From: an uncultured beta proteobacterium | GTDB taxonomy: Bacteria; Pseudomonadota; Gammaproteobacteria; Burkholderiales; Burkholderiaceae_C | Direction: 5' to 3' | NCBI GenBank assembly: GCA_903840825.1 | Contig: CAIMHL010000030.1 | Location: forward strand, 1-7,270 | Length of the DNA: 7,270 nucleotides | Part shown: in pieces, positions 5,438 through 7,270 of the stretch | How the letters are laid out: each line of letters begins with the position of its first letter | How positions within the stretch are numbered: position 1 is the first letter of the stretch | Notes under the pieces: model-generated | Databases searched by the model: none | What the model was told of the DNA's origin: nothing | The model's input: the letters and a program-made list of their open reading frames with translations, nothing else | Made by a program: the position numbers and the translations under genes

Positions 5438-6244
5438 GTGAACGATACAAACCTCAAACCATCCGCCCCCGCCCTACCTGACCAACCCCGCACACCCCGT
5501 ATTCGGCGCAGTGCGCCTGAGGGCGTGGACTACCCCAAAGAGATCAAGAGCTTTGTGCGCCGCGCTGGGCGCACCACCACTGGCCAGACCAAGGCGTTTG
5601 AAGATTTGGGGCCGCAGTTCTTATTGCCCTACCAAAACAGCGCCCTTGATTTTGTTGCGGCTTTTGCGGCAGCAGCGCGCGAGGCTGACACGCCAAACAG
5701 CAGACCCACCATTTTGGAGATCGGCTTTGGCATGGGCGAGGCCACTGCCGCCATTGCCGCTCTGATGCCTGAGAAAAACTTCTTGTGCTGCGAGGTGCAC
5801 GAGCCCGGCGTGGGCGCGCTGCTCAAGCGCATTGGCGAGCAAGGTTTGAACAACATCCGCATTGTTTCGCATGACGCCGTTGAGGTCATCGACCACATGC
5901 TGCCCCTGCAAAGCCTCGACGGCGTGCACATTTTCTTTCCCGACCCCTGGCACAAAAAGAAGCACAACAAGCGCCGCCTGATTCAGGCACCTCTGATCGC
6001 CAAACTGGCAGCCCGCCTGAAAGTGGGCGGCTACCTGCACTGCGCCACCGACTGGCAGCCTTATGCCGAGCAGATATTGGAGGTGTTGAGTGCCGAGCCC
6101 TTGTTGAAAAACACCGCCTCAAACAGCCACCCCGAGTTGGTAGGCTACGCCCCCAAGCCCCATTACCGCCCGCTCACCAAGTTCGAAAACCGGGGCATCA
6201 AACTCGGCCACGGGGTGTGGGATGTGGTGTTTGAACGCGTCTAA
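5438..6244 (+). CDS. trmB: tRNA (guanine-N7-)-methyltransferase
   Basis: TrmB transfers a methyl group from S-adenosylmethionine to N7 of G46 in the variable loop of many tRNAs. The 268-residue protein has the Rossmann methyltransferase motif EIGFGMGE at 94-101, an acidic ribose-binding strand end (CCEVHEPG, 117-124), the family hallmark FPDPWHKKKHNKRR at 167-180, TDWQPYAE at 204-211 and the C-terminal TKFENRGIKLGHGVWD at 247-262. Residues 1-45 form a proline- and arginine-rich N-terminal extension of the kind often seen in betaproteobacterial members. I start it at GTG 5438: the open frame continues upstream to a TTG at 5378, but that would lie across the predicted promoter, and no ATG or GTG occurs between. 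Its last 23 bases overlap the next gene. Very secure family call. Confidence 0.95.
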   Translation: MNDTNLKPSAPALPDQPRTPRIRRSAPEGVDYPKEIKSFVRRAGRTTTGQTKAFEDLGPQFLLPYQNSALDFVAAFAAAAREADTPNSRPTILEIGFGMGEATAAIAALMPEKNFLCCEVHEPGVGALLKRIGEQGLNNIRIVSHDAVEVIDHMLPLQSLDGVHIFFPDPWHKKKHNKRRLIQAPLIAKLAARLKVGGYLHCATDWQPYAEQILEVLSAEPLLKNTASNSHPELVGYAPKPHYRPLTKFENRGIKLGHGVWDVVFERV

Positions 6245-7154
6245 AAAAACAAGCCCAGGCGCCTTCAAGCCTCCGGTTTTGAACGGCGTGGGGCCCAGTT
6301 GCATTGGCCTGCCCGGCGGCCACTGGCCCACCACCCTCGATTTTTTGCTGGAACGCTTCACCGGTGTCAGCCGGGCGGTATGGTGCCAGCGCATAGCGCA
6401 AGGCCAGGTGGTGGATGAATATGGCCAACTCATTCTTGAGAACAGCCCGTTTGTGGGCCACAAGCGGGTCTATTACTACCGCGAAGTGCCTCACGAACCC
6501 CACATTCCATTCGAGGAAGTGGTGCTGTTTCAGGACGATCATTTGGTGGTGGTGGACAAGCCCCATTTTTTGCCTGTGGTGCCCTCGGGTGGTTACCTGA
6601 CTGAGACGGTGTTGGTGCGGCTCAAGCAAAAGCTCGGCATTGACACGCTGGTGCCCGTGCACCGCATCGACCGCGACACCGCCGGGCTGGTGATGTTCTC
6701 CACGCAGCCGCAAAGCCGTGCTTGCTACCACGCACTGTTTAGCCAGCACGACATCAAAAAAACCTACGAGGCGATTGCGCCCTGGCGGGCTGACCTGAGT
6801 TTCCCCCTCACCCGCCAATCCCGCATTGAAGAGGCCGGCCACTTCATGTTGCAGCATGAGGTGCAAGGCCCGGTCAACGCCATCACCGACATGGCGGTGC
6901 TGGAGGTACGCGGCGCCTTTGCCCGCTACGCCCTAAGCCCAGTCTCGGGCAAGCGCCACCAGTTGCGCGTCCACATGGCCGCACTCGGCTTGCCGATTGT
7001 GGGCGATGGGCTTTACCCCGTCCTCACGCCCGAGGGGCAAATTGACTACAACAACCCGCTGCGCCTGTTGGCCAAATCGGTTGAATTTACTGACCCGCTC
7101 AGCGGCGAGCTGCGCCGCTTTGACAGCCAGCGACACTTAAACTGGCCGTCTTGA
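6222..7154 (+). CDS. RluA-family pseudouridine synthase
   Basis: This enzyme isomerises a uridine to pseudouridine in rRNA or tRNA; the exact site cannot be told from sequence. The 310-residue product begins with a variable stretch, then an S4-like segment at about 37-90 (TLDFLLERFTGVSRAVWCQR, ending RVYYYREV). The RluA catalytic domain follows: DDHLVVVDKP at 105-114, HRIDRDTAG at 147-155 with catalytic aspartate D150, KKTYEAIAP, and SGKRHQLRVHMAALGLPIVGD near the C terminus. FLPVVPSGGYLTETVL replaces the usual G-L-V-H region, placing it in a divergent RluA subgroup. ATG 6222 overlaps trmB by 23 bases and has only a weak GGGG upstream; TTG 6231 is an alternative. The overlap implies co-transcription and probably translational coupling with trmB. 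Confidence 0.88.
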   Translation: MWCLNASKKTSPGAFKPPVLNGVGPSCIGLPGGHWPTTLDFLLERFTGVSRAVWCQRIAQGQVVDEYGQLILENSPFVGHKRVYYYREVPHEPHIPFEEVVLFQDDHLVVVDKPHFLPVVPSGGYLTETVLVRLKQKLGIDTLVPVHRIDRDTAGLVMFSTQPQSRACYHALFSQHDIKKTYEAIAPWRADLSFPLTRQSRIEEAGHFMLQHEVQGPVNAITDMAVLEVRGAFARYALSPVSGKRHQLRVHMAALGLPIVGDGLYPVLTPEGQIDYNNPLRLLAKSVEFTDPLSGELRRFDSQRHLNWPS

Positions 7155-7270
7155 CCCCGCTCAGTCTGGCAACAAACGTAAGCACGCAGCCAACCCATCT
7201 TGAAAGCTAGTCAATAACCTGGCACCCTTGGCGTTTTCCAACGAGGCCGCAAGTTATGACGAACACCGAC
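7155..7270. other. Right-edge region without a confident gene
   Basis: After the rluA-type stop there are 116 bp with lower GC than the genes. No hairpin terminator is evident. An ATG at 7256-7258 with AGG at 7244-7246, nine bases upstream, could open a rightward gene (MTNTD...), but only five codons are in the window. A minus-strand open frame is listed separately. Confidence 0.3.
7161..7253 (-). pseudogene. Possible C-terminal remnant of a minus-strand gene
   Basis: Reading leftward, about 30 codons are open up to TGA (complement of 7161-7163). The translation looks protein-like, an amphipathic helix with SLENAKGARLL and FQDGLAACLRLLPD, resembling a genuine C terminus. An in-frame TAA (complement of 7254-7256) interrupts it just inside the window, with no credible start codon or ribosome site downstream of that stop. 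It may be the end of a broken gene, a gene continuing via a frameshift, or chance. I do not recognise a family. Confidence 0.22.

Noticed and set aside
5184..5441. 85-codon open frame between gluQ and trmB with hydrophobic stretches
   Set aside because: It starts at a non-ATG codon without a ribosome site, crosses a hairpin repeat, and overlaps the trmB promoter and start; the hydrophobic look comes from T-rich DNA.
7220..7234. Sigma-54-like promoter (TGGCAC at 7220-7225 followed by GGC)
   Set aside because: The -24 GG is present but the -12 GC falls two bases too close and TTGC is not matched.

Overview
The window is ordinary-looking chromosomal DNA from a GC-rich betaproteobacterium. Gene content, codon use, closely packed coding and short palindromic repeats of a type I associate with Comamonadaceae (Rhodoferax/Polaromonas-like) point there. 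That assignment is inference from style and was not searched. No transposase, phage gene, CRISPR array, tRNA or rRNA gene is visible.

Layout. (1) 55-810 (+) encodes a TrhO/YceA-type tRNA U34 hydroxylase, starting with GTG just behind a -10-like hexamer. (2) It converges on a leftward pair, pirin (2085-1384) then a flavodoxin-like quinone reductase (1340-807); the stop codons of trhO and the flavodoxin gene interlock in one TTAA. (3) Divergent from the pirin gene is a LysR regulator (2193-3131) that resembles E. coli YhaJ. YhaJ also neighbours a pirin gene (yhaK), so this looks like a small quinone/aromatic or redox stress module. The 107-bp divergent gap carries several dyads. (4) 3169-4236 (+) encodes a renalase-like FAD protein, joined by a TTGA stop/start overlap to gluQ (4233-5159), the synthetase that glutamylates queuosine in tRNA-Asp. 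gluQ contains an in-frame, AT-rich, rare-codon segment of about 70 bp that looks like a short repeat absorbed into the protein. (5) 5160-5437 is non-coding and holds a fragment related to that repeat, a strong GC-rich hairpin, and a promoter that appears to place the trmB GTG at or near +1. (6) trmB (5438-6244) overlaps an RluA-family pseudouridine synthase (6222-7154). (7) 7155-7270 has no confident gene, only a possible minus-strand gene remnant.

Functional theme. Four of the eight genes act on structural RNA: TrhO and GluQ at tRNA position 34, TrmB at G46, and the RluA-type enzyme at an undetermined uridine. The middle block (flavodoxin, pirin, YhaJ-like regulator, renalase-like flavoprotein) is redox-related. 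I see no clear new multi-gene system. The most interesting signals are the in-frame insertion in gluQ, the related repeats upstream of trhO and trmB, and the apparently leaderless GTG starts of those two genes.
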